From contig JBMOOJ010000108.1 in NCBI GenBank assembly GCA_049323835.1, positions 1 through 64,000 of the forward strand: 64,000 nucleotides of DNA, given 5' to 3'. Under the pieces are notes generated by a model that saw only the letters and a list, made by a program, of their open reading frames with translations, ran no database searches and was not told the DNA's origin. The DNA is from SG-bin9 sp049323835 (GTDB taxonomy: Bacteria > Pseudomonadota > Alphaproteobacteria > Rhizobiales > Xanthobacteraceae). A program made the position numbers and the translations under genes. Positions 52,505 to 60,899 of this stretch are shown piece after piece; within the stretch, counting starts at the first letter, position 1; each line of letters begins with the position of its first letter.

Positions 52505-53860
52505 ATGCAGGTGAAGGAAACCGTCTCCGACGGACTGAAACGCGAATTCCAGGTCATCGTGACGGCCAAGGACATCGACGCCAAGGTCGATGAGCGCCTC
52601 GTCGACCTCAAGGACAAGGTTCGCATCAATGGCTTCCGCCCGGGCAAGGTGCCGGTCGCGCATCTGAAGAAGGTCTATGGCCGCTCCGTCGCCGCGGAAA
52701 CCGTCGACCAGATGATCCGCGACACCAACACGCAGATCTTCACCGAGCGCGGGCTTCGCCTCGCCATGGACCCGAAGATCACCATGCCGACCGAGGAGAA
52801 GGAGATCGAGGACGTCCTCGCCGGCAAGACCGATCTCAACTACACGGTCGCCATCGAGATCGTTCCGCCGATCGCGCTCGCCGACTTCAAGAGCTTCAAG
52901 ATCGAGAAGCCGGTCGCGGACGTCAGCGACGCCGATGTCGACGAGGCGATCAAGCGCATTGCCGACCAGAACCAGCTGTTCACCGACAAGGGCGACGCAA
53001 AGGCCGCGAGCGGCGATCGCGTGACCGTCTCGTTCAAGGGCACCATCGACGGCGTCGCGTTCGATGGCGGCACCGGAGAGGGTATTCAGGTCTTGATCGG
53101 CTCGGCCACTTTCATTCCGGGCTTCGAAGACCAGCTCATCGGTATCGCCAAGGGTGAAACCCGCACGATCAAGGCGGACTTCCCCAAAAATTATATGAAC
53201 AACGATCTTGCCGGGAAGGCCGCCGCGTTCGAAACCACCGCGACGCTTGTCGAAGCGCCGCAGCCGCGCACGGTCGATGACGAGTTCGCCAAGACGCTTG
53301 GCCTCGAGTCTCTCGACAAGCTCAAGGATGCCGCCCGCGAACGGCTGCGTCAGGAGTACGACGGACTGACCCGCCAGCGCGTCAAGCGTCTGCTGCTGGA
53401 CAAGCTCGACGAAACCCATCGCTTCGATGCGCCGCCGTCGCTCGTCGATGAAGAGTTCAACCTGATGTGGAACTCGATCAAGGCCGAGATGGAGTCGATG
53501 AACAAGACGTTCGAGGACGAGAAGACGACGGAAGACGAGGCGAAGGGCGAGTATCGCAAGATCGCCGACCGCCGTGTCCGCCTCGGCCTTGTGCTGTCGG
53601 AAATCGGCGAGAAGAACAAGATCAACGTCACCGACGATGAAGTCGGCCGTGCGGTGATTGAGCGCGCTCGTCAGATGCCGGGCCGCGAGAAGGAAGTGTG
53701 GGACTACTACCGCAGCAATCCGCAGGCGCTCGCCTCGCTGCGCGCGCCCATCTTCGAGGACAAGGTGGTGGATTTCATCCTCGAACTCGCCACCGTCACC
53801 GAGAAGAAGATCAGCCGCGACGAGCTCTACAGGAGCGACGACGAAGAGAAGGCGGCGTAA
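52505..53860 (+). CDS. tig: Trigger factor
   Basis: Trigger factor is the ribosome-bound chaperone and prolyl isomerase that meets nascent chains at the exit tunnel. The 451 residues show three domains. The N-terminal ribosome-binding domain carries the signature GFRPGKVP in RINGFRPGKVPVAHLKKVYG. The FKBP-type domain (about 160-245) includes GDRVTVSFKGTIDGVAFDGG and IPGFEDQLIGIAKGETRTIK. The C-terminal helical domain follows. A tRNA-Leu gene precedes it and clpP follows, the common tig-clpP-clpX-lon order. A hairpin lies about 180 bases after the stop. Confidence 0.98.
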   Translation: MQVKETVSDGLKREFQVIVTAKDIDAKVDERLVDLKDKVRINGFRPGKVPVAHLKKVYGRSVAAETVDQMIRDTNTQIFTERGLRLAMDPKITMPTEEKEIEDVLAGKTDLNYTVAIEIVPPIALADFKSFKIEKPVADVSDADVDEAIKRIADQNQLFTDKGDAKAASGDRVTVSFKGTIDGVAFDGGTGEGIQVLIGSATFIPGFEDQLIGIAKGETRTIKADFPKNYMNNDLAGKAAAFETTATLVEAPQPRTVDDEFAKTLGLESLDKLKDAARERLRQEYDGLTRQRVKRLLLDKLDETHRFDAPPSLVDEEFNLMWNSIKAEMESMNKTFEDEKTTEDEAKGEYRKIADRRVRLGLVLSEIGEKNKINVTDDEVGRAVIERARQMPGREKEVWDYYRSNPQALASLRAPIFEDKVVDFILELATVTEKKISRDELYRSDDEEKAA

Positions 53861-54039
53861 ACGAGACAGCTTGCCCCGGACGGTGCGCGGCATGAAATGA
53901 TGCGCTGCTGATCCTAGGCCATTCTACCCGCCGGAGTTCGCTACGGTCCCGGCTCAGCGAAGCGGCGCTTCACACAGCATCGTGTCCGGGACAAGTCGGG
54001 TGTTCGTTCGACCGGGACATTAAGCTTAACCGCCAAATC

Positions 54040-54063
54040 AGCGCCGCGCTCCCGCGCGGCGCT
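54040..54063 (+). terminator. Hairpin, probable tig terminator
   Basis: AGCGCCGCGC-TCCC-GCGCGGCGCT is a perfect ten-base-pair stem with a four-base loop. Only three T residues follow, so the intrinsic efficiency may be modest. Confidence 0.65.
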
Positions 54064-54111
54064 TTGCTGTCTGGGTGCGAATCAGCTTGAACCTTTGAAG
54101 CCGTGCCGTAC

Positions 54112-54142
54112 CTTGCCGCCTGCAGAACGGCCCATATCTGTC
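54112..54142 (+). promoter_or_regulatory. Candidate RpoH (heat-shock) promoter of clpP
   Basis: CTTG at 54112-54115 is followed after 17 bases by CATATCTG (54133-54140). This approximates the alphaproteobacterial RpoH consensus CTTG-N17-CYTATNT; the second position of the -10 differs. It ends about 35 bases before the clpP start. Confidence 0.45.
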
Positions 54143-54175
54143 TGCTTGCTACACTCTCCAACTCTCAGGTGATCA

Positions 54176-54814
54176 ATGCGCGATCCGGTCGAAACCTACA
54201 TGAACCTTGTGCCGATGGTGGTCGAGCAGACCAATCGCGGCGAGCGGGCCTATGACATCTTCTCGCGCCTCCTGAAGGAGCGCATCATCTTCCTGACCGG
54301 CCCGGTCGAGGACGGCATGTCGACGCTGGTCGTCGCGCAGCTTCTCTTCCTCGAAGCGGAGAACCCGAAGAAGGAAATCTCGATGTACATCAACTCGCCG
54401 GGCGGCGTGGTGACATCGGGCCTTGCGATCTACGACACCATGCAGTTCATCCGCCCGCCGGTCTCGACCCTCTGCACCGGCCAGGCCGCGTCGATGGGCT
54501 CGCTGCTGCTTGCGGCAGGCGAGAAGGACATGCGCTTCGCGCTGCCGAACGCCCGCATCATGGTTCATCAGCCGTCAGGCGGCTTCCAGGGCCAGGCGAC
54601 CGATATCATGCTGCACGCCCAGGAAATCCTGAACCTGAAGAAGCGGCTCAACGAGATTTACGTCAAGCACACCGGCCAGACCTACAAGACGATCGAAGAT
54701 GCGCTGGAGCGCGACAAGTTCCTGACCGCCGAAAACGCCAAGGAGTTCGGCCTCGTCGACAAGGTTATCGACAAGCGGGCCGAGGAGGCGCAGCCGGCGG
54801 CGCCGAAGCCGTAA
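54176..54814 (+). CDS. clpP: ATP-dependent Clp protease proteolytic subunit
   Basis: ClpP forms the 14-subunit barrel that degrades proteins delivered by ClpX or ClpA. The 212 residues contain the complete triad Ser106 (GQAASMGS), His131 (MVHQPSGG) and Asp180 (EDALERD), and the motif YINSPGGVVTSGLAIYDTMQ. AGGTGA precedes the start. It is followed by its own strong terminator. The cassette that separates it from clpX begins 13 bases after that terminator. Confidence 0.99.
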   Translation: MRDPVETYMNLVPMVVEQTNRGERAYDIFSRLLKERIIFLTGPVEDGMSTLVVAQLLFLEAENPKKEISMYINSPGGVVTSGLAIYDTMQFIRPPVSTLCTGQAASMGSLLLAAGEKDMRFALPNARIMVHQPSGGFQGQATDIMLHAQEILNLKKRLNEIYVKHTGQTYKTIEDALERDKFLTAENAKEFGLVDKVIDKRAEEAQPAAPKP

Positions 54815-54863
54815 GGCGCGCCCCCCCCCAGAGTTTTCGGAGCGGGAGACCGCTTTTCAACAC

Positions 54864-54900
54864 AGAACGCCGTGCTAACCTGCACGGCGTTCTTGTTTTT
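54864..54900 (+). terminator. Rho-independent terminator after clpP
   Basis: AGAACGCCGTG, loop CTAACCTG and CACGGCGTTCT form an 11-base-pair stem followed by TGTTTTT. It ends 13 bases before the next start codon. Confidence 0.92.
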
Positions 54901-54913
54901 CAGGATACTGAAA

Positions 54914-55369
54914 ATGCATTGCCCCGGTTCGCGCTCGAGCGCATTGGCGGCTTTTGTTGCCGCCGTCCTTCTAGCTGCGCAGTCGCCTCTGCGCGCCGAT
55001 ATCCTTGTAACCGACGCCGAGGCTCGCCTGCCGCCGCCGACCAAGACCGGCACTGCGTCGCGCGGCATCACCCGTGGGCCACGGATCGAGTTCGCCGGCG
55101 TCACCGATCCGGCGAGGTCGCCGGTTCGCTTGCAGTTCAAGTTCGAGGCGTTCGGGGGAGCGACCGTGAACCTTGCGTCGCTGCGGTTGATGTACCTCAA
55201 GACGCCGCTGATCGACCTGACCGACCGTGTCAAACCTTACGTGCGTGCGACGGGCATCGACATGCCGCGTGCCGAGTTACCGGTGGGAGAACATGCGATG
55301 CGGCTCGAACTTGCGGATTCCGACGGTCGGACGGCGATCTCGAACTTCGTGATCCGGGTCGCGCCCTGA
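54914..55369 (+). CDS. Secreted hypothetical protein (first gene of clpP-clpX cassette)
   Basis: A 151-residue protein with an N-terminal signal peptide: a charged start (HCPGSRSS), hydrophobic core ALAAFVAAVLLAAQ and cleavage near LRADI. The mature part appears beta-rich: GPRIEFAGVTDPARSPVRLQ and FEAFGGATVNLASLRLMYLK, then DRVKPYVRATGIDM and ELADSDGRTAISNFVIRVAP, which looks like an immunoglobulin-like module. I recognise no named family. AGGATA precedes the ATG. The gene starts just after the clpP terminator and is followed 7 bases later by the first zinc-ribbon gene. Confidence 0.75.
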   Translation: MHCPGSRSSALAAFVAAVLLAAQSPLRADILVTDAEARLPPPTKTGTASRGITRGPRIEFAGVTDPARSPVRLQFKFEAFGGATVNLASLRLMYLKTPLIDLTDRVKPYVRATGIDMPRAELPVGEHAMRLELADSDGRTAISNFVIRVAP

Positions 55370-55376
55370 GCTGCCC

Positions 55377-55565
55377 ATGCTGTGTCCGCTTTGCGCATCC
55401 GAGAATGACGATCGCGCGCTGGTCTGCCGTTCGTGCACCCGCGACATTGCCGTTCCGCCCGCACTATTAGCCGAGCGGGACATGCTGAAAGGAAAGCGCG
55501 AGGCGTTGGTGCGTGAACTCGAACAGGTTCATGCCCGGCTTCACCATTCAAGGCGGCGCAGCTAA
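55377..55565 (+). CDS. Short zinc-ribbon coiled-coil protein
   Basis: A 62-residue protein with a zinc ribbon formed by Cys3, Cys6, Cys17 and Cys20 (CPLCASENDD then CRSC), followed by a charged helix (LLAERDMLKGKREALVRELE). The stop overlaps the following start by one base (TAATG). The spacing of the four cysteines is identical to that of the next protein, so the two are probably related. No enzyme domain is present; an adaptor role is conceivable. Confidence 0.72.
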   Translation: MLCPLCASENDDRALVCRSCTRDIAVPPALLAERDMLKGKREALVRELEQVHARLHHSRRRS

Positions 55566-56332
55566 TGGAGTGCGCTTACTGCGCCGAAACGATCCGCGAC
55601 GAAGCACTGATGTGCAAGCACTGCAACCGCGACCTGCGCGTCGTGCGGCCGGTCATTCTCGAGATTCAGGATCTCGTCGTCGAACTCGACGCACTCCAGC
55701 GTCAGCTCGATCAGGCCAACAATCGCCTCGCGATGCAGGAAACGCCGGTCCGCTACGGGTTGCAGCTTGGCATACCCTATGTCCTGGTGCCGTCGGTCAT
55801 TCTGATCTGCGCGCACTATCTGCTGCTTTTCGTTCTGAACGTTTCGCCGCTCTACCTGCGGATCGCCTCGCTGTTGATCCCGCTGCCGTTCGGGCTCGCG
55901 TTGCTGTACGTGCGCAAGATCGGCTTCGGCGGCGCATTTCTCGCGGGCGTGATCGCGGCCGTTCTGAGCGTCACGGGCATGCTCGTCGTCACGAACGTGA
56001 TCGACAAGGTTCCGATCATTCCCGCCAACGCACGCGAGTGGCGTGAGACGTTCGAGTTCGCAGCGAGCATCGCGCTATCGTTCGGCACCGGCAACATGAT
56101 CGGCATGTTCGTTTTCCAGGTGCTTCCGCAGGTGATGGCCAGGGGAGGCAAGCCGAATGCGGCCGCGTTCCGCATCGCGCGCCTTCTGGGACAACATGTG
56201 GGACAGGAGCAGTTGCGCCGGCGCGCGCGGATCATTCAGGATCTGTTGCGCACGGTCGGTCCTCTGGCAGGTGTGCTGGCGACTGCGGGCGGCTCGATCT
56301 ACGCCGGACTAAAGGGCATTCTGTCTCCGTAA
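55565..56332 (+). CDS. Zinc-ribbon multipass membrane protein
   Basis: A 255-residue protein whose zinc ribbon uses Cys3, Cys6, Cys17 and Cys20 (MECAYCAETIRDE, then CKHC). A helical linker (LEIQDLVVELDALQRQLDQA) suited to a coiled coil follows, then about three membrane segments (YVLVPSVILICAHYLLLFVL, LYLRIASLLIPLPFGLALLY and AFLAGVIAAVLSVTGMLVVT). The C-terminal part also holds amphipathic helices and a Gly/Ala-rich end. The zinc ribbon should face the cytoplasm. No family with known function was recognised. It is the last gene of the three-gene cassette before clpX. Confidence 0.78.
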   Translation: MECAYCAETIRDEALMCKHCNRDLRVVRPVILEIQDLVVELDALQRQLDQANNRLAMQETPVRYGLQLGIPYVLVPSVILICAHYLLLFVLNVSPLYLRIASLLIPLPFGLALLYVRKIGFGGAFLAGVIAAVLSVTGMLVVTNVIDKVPIIPANAREWRETFEFAASIALSFGTGNMIGMFVFQVLPQVMARGGKPNAAAFRIARLLGQHVGQEQLRRRARIIQDLLRTVGPLAGVLATAGGSIYAGLKGILSP

Positions 56333-56755
56333 CCTTAAGTCGGCGCGATTGCACACAGTTCCGCCTGATTCGGAACCCGCACTCTCCACCAATTCCAGGT
56401 TAACGGCGGCAACGCACCCGACTCGCCAACGTCGCGCAAGCCATTGATAACAGCCACCTTCCTGCATCCGCCGGGAGCCTCCACAAACCCGAATGCCACA
56501 CCTCACGGAATTGGGTTGCAGCGCGATTAGCGAATTCTTGATAGTCGGCTGCCAGCATGGTTGGCTGGATCATCGCCGTTGATCGGTCGAGCACGGCGAT
56601 TCGTGCGGTTTCGCATGAGGATACGAGGGAAGAGGGTCTTTTCTGGTACGGTTTTTGCTCTTATCTACGGATGCCGGCGGCGTGTGCCGGTTCGGAGCAA
56701 TCTTTCAGAAAAGTGCGTTTCCTTCTGAGAGACATTACGGCGGACGGAGACAGGA
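56333..56755. other. 423-base interval upstream of clpX
   Basis: Near the left end is a six-base-pair hairpin, GTTCCG-CCTGATT-CGGAAC (56358-56376), without a T-run. A short string then resembles the 3' end of a tRNA-like RNA (ending ACTCTCCACCA at 56391), but the preceding T-arm cannot form. The remaining sequence probably holds the clpX promoter; I could not define its boxes. Confidence 0.5.
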
Positions 56756-58030
56756 ATGAGCAAGGTCGGTGCGAGCGACTCGAAGAATACTCTCTATTGC
56801 TCGTTCTGCGGGAAGAGCCAGCACGAAGTCCGCAAACTGATTGCCGGACCAACGGTTTTCATCTGCGATGAGTGTGTCGAACTCTGCATGGACATCATCC
56901 GCGAGGAGAACAAGTCCTCGCTGGTCAAGTCGCGCGACGGCATTCCGACGCCGAAGGAAATCTGCAAGGTTCTGGACGACTACGTGATCGGTCAGCAGCA
57001 CGCCAAGAAGGTGCTCTCGGTCGCGGTCCACAATCACTACAAGCGGCTCAATCATCAGACGAAGCACAACGACGTCGAGCTTGCGAAGTCGAACATCCTC
57101 CTGATCGGTCCGACTGGTTCGGGCAAGACGCTGCTCGCGCAGACGCTCGCCCGCATCCTCGACGTGCCGTTCACGATGGCGGACGCGACGACGCTGACCG
57201 AAGCCGGCTACGTCGGTGAGGACGTCGAGAACATCATCCTGAAGCTGTTGCAGGCGGCCGACTACAACGTCGAGCGCGCACAGCGCGGCATCGTCTACAT
57301 CGACGAGATCGACAAGATTTCGCGCAAGTCCGACAACCCCTCGATCACCCGCGACGTGTCGGGCGAGGGTGTGCAGCAGGCACTTCTGAAGATCATGGAA
57401 GGCACGGTCGCAAGCGTTCCGCCGCAGGGCGGCCGCAAGCATCCGCAGCAGGAATTCCTGCAAGTGGACACGACCAACATCCTGTTCATCTGCGGCGGCG
57501 CCTTCTCGGGCCTCGAGAAGATCATCTCGTCGCGCGGCCGCACCACCTCGATCGGCTTCGCCGCCCAGGTGCTCGCGCCGGAGGATCGCCGCACGGGCGA
57601 AATCTTCCGTCACGTCGAGCCGGAAGACCTTTTGAAGTACGGCCTCATTCCCGAGTTCGTCGGCCGCCTGCCGGTCGTCGCGACCCTGGAAGACCTCGAC
57701 GAGGCATCGCTGAAGAAGATCCTCACCGATCCGAAGAACGCGCTGGTGAAGCAGTATCAGCGCCTGTTCGAGATGGAGAACATCGAGCTCACCTTTGCCG
57801 ACGAGGCGCTGGGCGCGGTCGCGCGCAAGGCCATCGAGCGCAAGACCGGTGCGCGCGGTCTGCGATCGATCCTCGAAAGCATCCTGCTCGAGACGATGTT
57901 CGACCTTCCGGGCCTGGAAGGTGTCGAAGAGGTTGTCATCTCGCGTGAGGTGGTGGAGGGGACGGCGCGCCCGCTCTACATCTACGCCGATCGCTCCGAT
58001 CGGACTGCGGAGACCAGCGCCAGCGCCTGA
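56756..58030 (+). CDS. clpX: ATP-dependent Clp protease ATP-binding subunit ClpX
   Basis: ClpX is the AAA+ unfoldase that feeds ClpP. The 424 residues have the N-terminal zinc finger (YCSFCGKSQHEVRKLI and FICDECVELC), the Walker A motif GPTGSGKT, Walker B IVYIDEIDKI and the pore loop GYVGED. The C-terminal ClpP-binding loop with the IGF tripeptide is seen in TTSIGFAAQV. The start (MSKVGASDSKNTLYCSFCGK) is canonical. A terminator follows immediately. It is separated from clpP by the zinc-ribbon cassette. Confidence 0.99.
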   Translation: MSKVGASDSKNTLYCSFCGKSQHEVRKLIAGPTVFICDECVELCMDIIREENKSSLVKSRDGIPTPKEICKVLDDYVIGQQHAKKVLSVAVHNHYKRLNHQTKHNDVELAKSNILLIGPTGSGKTLLAQTLARILDVPFTMADATTLTEAGYVGEDVENIILKLLQAADYNVERAQRGIVYIDEIDKISRKSDNPSITRDVSGEGVQQALLKIMEGTVASVPPQGGRKHPQQEFLQVDTTNILFICGGAFSGLEKIISSRGRTTSIGFAAQVLAPEDRRTGEIFRHVEPEDLLKYGLIPEFVGRLPVVATLEDLDEASLKKILTDPKNALVKQYQRLFEMENIELTFADEALGAVARKAIERKTGARGLRSILESILLETMFDLPGLEGVEEVVISREVVEGTARPLYIYADRSDRTAETSASA

Positions 58031-58360
58031 TCTGCGACGTCATAAATCAGCGCGCCGTTCCTTGCGACCGGCGCGCTTTTTCGTGCCTCAAAGGGTCTTG
58101 GCGGTGCCCAAAAACCACGATTCGACGGGCTTTCTCCGTGCTCGTGGTGTTCACTTGACACCCCCCCGAGCGATAGCCACCTAATGCCATCGGCGATGAT
58201 GATTTGCCTCAGATTCGCCGGCTTAGAAGGCCCGGAGAGGGTCGAGCCGCTCGGCGGCTGATAGCTCATAAGAGCTCGACGATCTCCGGTTATGGCACCT
58301 TGTGGTGGTTGCGCCGTCAGGCGGGCTGCGTGCAAGGGGGCACAACAAAAGGAAATGGCC
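58031..58360. other. 330-base interval between clpX and lon
   Basis: Holds the clpX terminator at the left. A TTGACA box occurs at 58155-58160, but no well-spaced -10 follows it, so the lon promoter cannot be defined with confidence. A G+C-rich leader with several short complementary stretches extends to the lon start. Confidence 0.6.
58049..58081 (+). terminator. Rho-independent terminator after clpX
   Basis: AGCGCGCCG and CGGCGCGCT pair over nine bases with an 11-base loop and are followed by TTTT. It starts 19 bases after the clpX stop. Confidence 0.9.
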
Positions 58361-60784
58361 ATGACTGCCACCAAACCCCGGCCGACGATCACGCCTGGCG
58401 AAGCGCACAGCTACCCGGTGCTGCCGCTGCGCGACATCGTCGTCTTCCCGCACATGATCGTGCCGCTGTTTGTCGGCCGCGAAAAATCCATTCGCGCCCT
58501 CGAAGAAGTGATGAAGAACGACGCGCTGATCATGCTGGCGACGCAGAAGAATGCGTCGGACGACGATCCGAGCCCGGAATCGATTTACGAGATCGGCACG
58601 CTCGCCAGCGTTCTGCAGCTCCTGAAGCTGCCTGACGGCACCGTGAAAGTGCTGGTCGAAGGTCTGTCGCGCGCCCGCGTCGAGAAGTATGCCGGCCGCA
58701 CCGAATACTACGAGGCGACCGCAGTCGCGCTTGCCGACACCGATGCCAAGTCGGTCGAGGCGGAAGCGCTCGCGCGCTCGGTCGTGTCCGACTTCGAAAG
58801 CTATGTGAAGCTGAACAAGAAGATTTCCGCCGAGGTCGTCGGCGTGGTTCAGCAGATCACCGATTTCGCCAAGCTCGGCGACACCGTTGCCTCGCATCTT
58901 GCGGTGAAGATTTCCGACCGCCAGGGTATCCTGGAGACGCTGTCGGTCACCCAGCGCCTCGAGAAGGTGCTCGGGCTGATGGAGAGCGAAATCTCGGTGC
59001 TGCAGGTCGAGAAGCGCATTCGCTCGCGCGTCAAGCGCCAGATGGAGAAGACCCAGCGCGAGTACTATCTCAACGAGCAGATGAAGGCGATCCAGAAGGA
59101 GCTCGGCGACGAAGACGGTCGCGACGAGCTGGCCGATCTGGAAGAGAAGATTGCCAAGACCAAGCTGTCGAAGGAAGCGCGGGAGAAGGCGCAGCACGAG
59201 CTCAAGAAGCTGCGCCAGATGTCGCCGATGTCCGCGGAAGCGACCGTCGTGCGCAACTATCTCGACTGGCTGCTCTCGATCCCGTGGGGCAAGAAGTCGA
59301 AGGTCAAGAAGGACCTCGCAGCTGCGCAGGACACGCTCGACCATGATCACTACGGGCTTGAGAAGGTCAAGGACCGCATTGTCGAATATCTCGCCGTGCA
59401 GGGCCGCGCCAACAAGCTGACCGGACCGATCCTGTGCCTCGTCGGCCCTCCGGGCGTCGGCAAGACCTCGCTTGGCAAGTCGATCGCCAAGGCGACCGGC
59501 CGCGAGTTCGTGCGCGTGTCGCTCGGCGGCGTGCGGGACGAGGCGGAAATCCGCGGTCACCGCCGCACGTATATCGGCTCGATGCCCGGCAAGATCATTC
59601 AGTCGATGCGCAAGGCCAAGACCTCGAACCCGCTGTTCCTGCTGGACGAGATCGACAAGATGGGCGCCGATTTCCGCGGCGATCCGTCGTCGGCCCTGCT
59701 TGAGGTGCTCGACCCCGAGCAGAACGGCACGTTCAACGATCACTACCTCGAGGTCGACTACGACCTGTCGAACGTGATGTTCATCACGACCGCGAATACG
59801 CTGAATATTCCCGGCCCGCTGATGGACCGCATGGAGATCATCCGGATCGCCGGCTACACCGAAACCGAGAAAGTCGAGATTGCCCGCAAGCATCTCATCC
59901 CGAGCGCGATCGGCAAGCACGGCCTCGACTCCAAGGAATGGTCGATCGACGACGATGCCTTGTTGTTCCTGATCCGTCGCTACACCCGCGAAGCGGGCGT
60001 GCGTAACCTCGAACGCGAGATTTCCTCGCTGGCCCGCAAGGCCGTGAAGGAGTTGACGCTCTCGAAGAAGAAGTCGATTAGGGTCACGGAGAAGGTGGTC
60101 GAGGAGTATCTCGGCGTGCCGAAGTACCGGTTCGGCGAGATCGATGCGGAAGATCAGGTTGGCGTGGTCACGGGTCTGGCATGGACCGATGTGGGTGGCG
60201 AGCTGCTCACCATCGAAAGCGTCATGATGCCTGGCAAGGGCCGCATGACCGTTACCGGCAACCTGCGCGATGTGATGAAGGAATCGATCTCGGCGGCGGC
60301 GTCTTACGTCCGCTCGCGTGCGGTGACCTTCGGCATCGAGCCGCCGCTGTTCGACCGCCGCGACATCCACGTGCACGTGCCGGAAGGCGCGACGCCGAAG
60401 GACGGCCCGTCGGCGGGCGTGGCGATGGCCACCACCATCGTCTCGGTGCTTACCGGCATTCCGATCCGGCATGACATCGCCATGACCGGCGAGATCACGC
60501 TGCGGGGCCGTGTGCTGCCGATCGGCGGACTGAAGGAGAAGCTCCTGGCTGCTTCCCGCGGCGGCATCAAGACGGTCTTGATCCCCGAGGACAACGCCAA
60601 GGACCTCACGGAGATTTCCGACGCCATCAAGGGCGGTCTGGAAATCATCCCGGTTTCGCGGATGGACGAGGTGATCGCCAAGGCTCTGGTGCGCAAGCCA
60701 GAGCCGATCGAATGGGAAGAGAATGCCGCGCCGCCGCCGAAGGCGGACGGCGAGGAGGCGTCGGGCGGGCTTACGGCTCACTAA
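58361..60784 (+). CDS. lon: ATP-dependent Lon protease
   Basis: Lon degrades misfolded and selected regulatory proteins. With 807 residues it has the standard size. The N-terminal substrate domain starts YPVLPLRDIVVFPHMIVPLF. The AAA+ module has Walker A GPPGVGKT (362-369) and Walker B FLLDEIDKMG. The protease domain has the Ser-Lys dyad: Ser684 in DGPSAGV and Lys727 in GGLKEKLLAA. The start at 58361 is chosen because AAGGA lies seven bases upstream; an ATG six bases earlier lies too close to that site. A terminator follows. Confidence 0.98.
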   Translation: MTATKPRPTITPGEAHSYPVLPLRDIVVFPHMIVPLFVGREKSIRALEEVMKNDALIMLATQKNASDDDPSPESIYEIGTLASVLQLLKLPDGTVKVLVEGLSRARVEKYAGRTEYYEATAVALADTDAKSVEAEALARSVVSDFESYVKLNKKISAEVVGVVQQITDFAKLGDTVASHLAVKISDRQGILETLSVTQRLEKVLGLMESEISVLQVEKRIRSRVKRQMEKTQREYYLNEQMKAIQKELGDEDGRDELADLEEKIAKTKLSKEAREKAQHELKKLRQMSPMSAEATVVRNYLDWLLSIPWGKKSKVKKDLAAAQDTLDHDHYGLEKVKDRIVEYLAVQGRANKLTGPILCLVGPPGVGKTSLGKSIAKATGREFVRVSLGGVRDEAEIRGHRRTYIGSMPGKIIQSMRKAKTSNPLFLLDEIDKMGADFRGDPSSALLEVLDPEQNGTFNDHYLEVDYDLSNVMFITTANTLNIPGPLMDRMEIIRIAGYTETEKVEIARKHLIPSAIGKHGLDSKEWSIDDDALLFLIRRYTREAGVRNLEREISSLARKAVKELTLSKKKSIRVTEKVVEEYLGVPKYRFGEIDAEDQVGVVTGLAWTDVGGELLTIESVMMPGKGRMTVTGNLRDVMKESISAAASYVRSRAVTFGIEPPLFDRRDIHVHVPEGATPKDGPSAGVAMATTIVSVLTGIPIRHDIAMTGEITLRGRVLPIGGLKEKLLAASRGGIKTVLIPEDNAKDLTEISDAIKGGLEIIPVSRMDEVIAKALVRKPEPIEWEENAAPPPKADGEEASGGLTAH

Positions 60785-60805
60785 CGACGTCTGCCAGTTG
60801 CTACC

Positions 60806-60836
60806 AAAGGCCGCCGGTCATTCCGGCGGCCTTTTT
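60806..60836 (+). terminator. Rho-independent terminator after lon
   Basis: AAGGCCGCCGG, loop TCATT and CCGGCGGCCTT form an eleven-base-pair stem, followed by TTT. It lies about 20 bases after the lon stop. Confidence 0.93.
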
Positions 60837-60899
60837 CTTATGTATCCCCCTTGAGCCGCCCCCTGCGTCATAGCGTAGAGCCGGGAGAGGAGGTGCCGG

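Larger units (their letters stand above)
53861..54175. other. 315-base interval between tig and clpP
   Basis: Contains a G+C-rich hairpin at 54040-54063, a likely tig terminator, and a candidate heat-shock promoter near 54112-54142. The rest shows no gene. Confidence 0.6.

Noticed and set aside
56369..56391. String like the 3' end of a tRNA or tmRNA (TTCGG...ACTCTCCACCA) before clpX
   Set aside because: The T-stem cannot pair, no D- or anticodon arm exists upstream, and no matching 5' acceptor strand was found, so it is at most a chance match or remnant.
56400..56594. 64-codon minus-strand open frame upstream of clpX
   Set aside because: No ribosome binding site, no recognisable motif, and the frame overlaps the probable clpX promoter region.
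58154..58185. CTTGACA-type box in the lon leader as a heat-shock promoter
   Set aside because: No sequence resembling the RpoH -10 occurs at 16-18 bases spacing; the next similar string is 19 or more bases away and poor.
58223..60781. Very long open frame (852 codons) opposite lon
   Set aside because: Lon is certain on the other strand. The antisense frame is rich in Arg, His and Asp and has no recognisable domain; such frames are common opposite G+C-rich genes.
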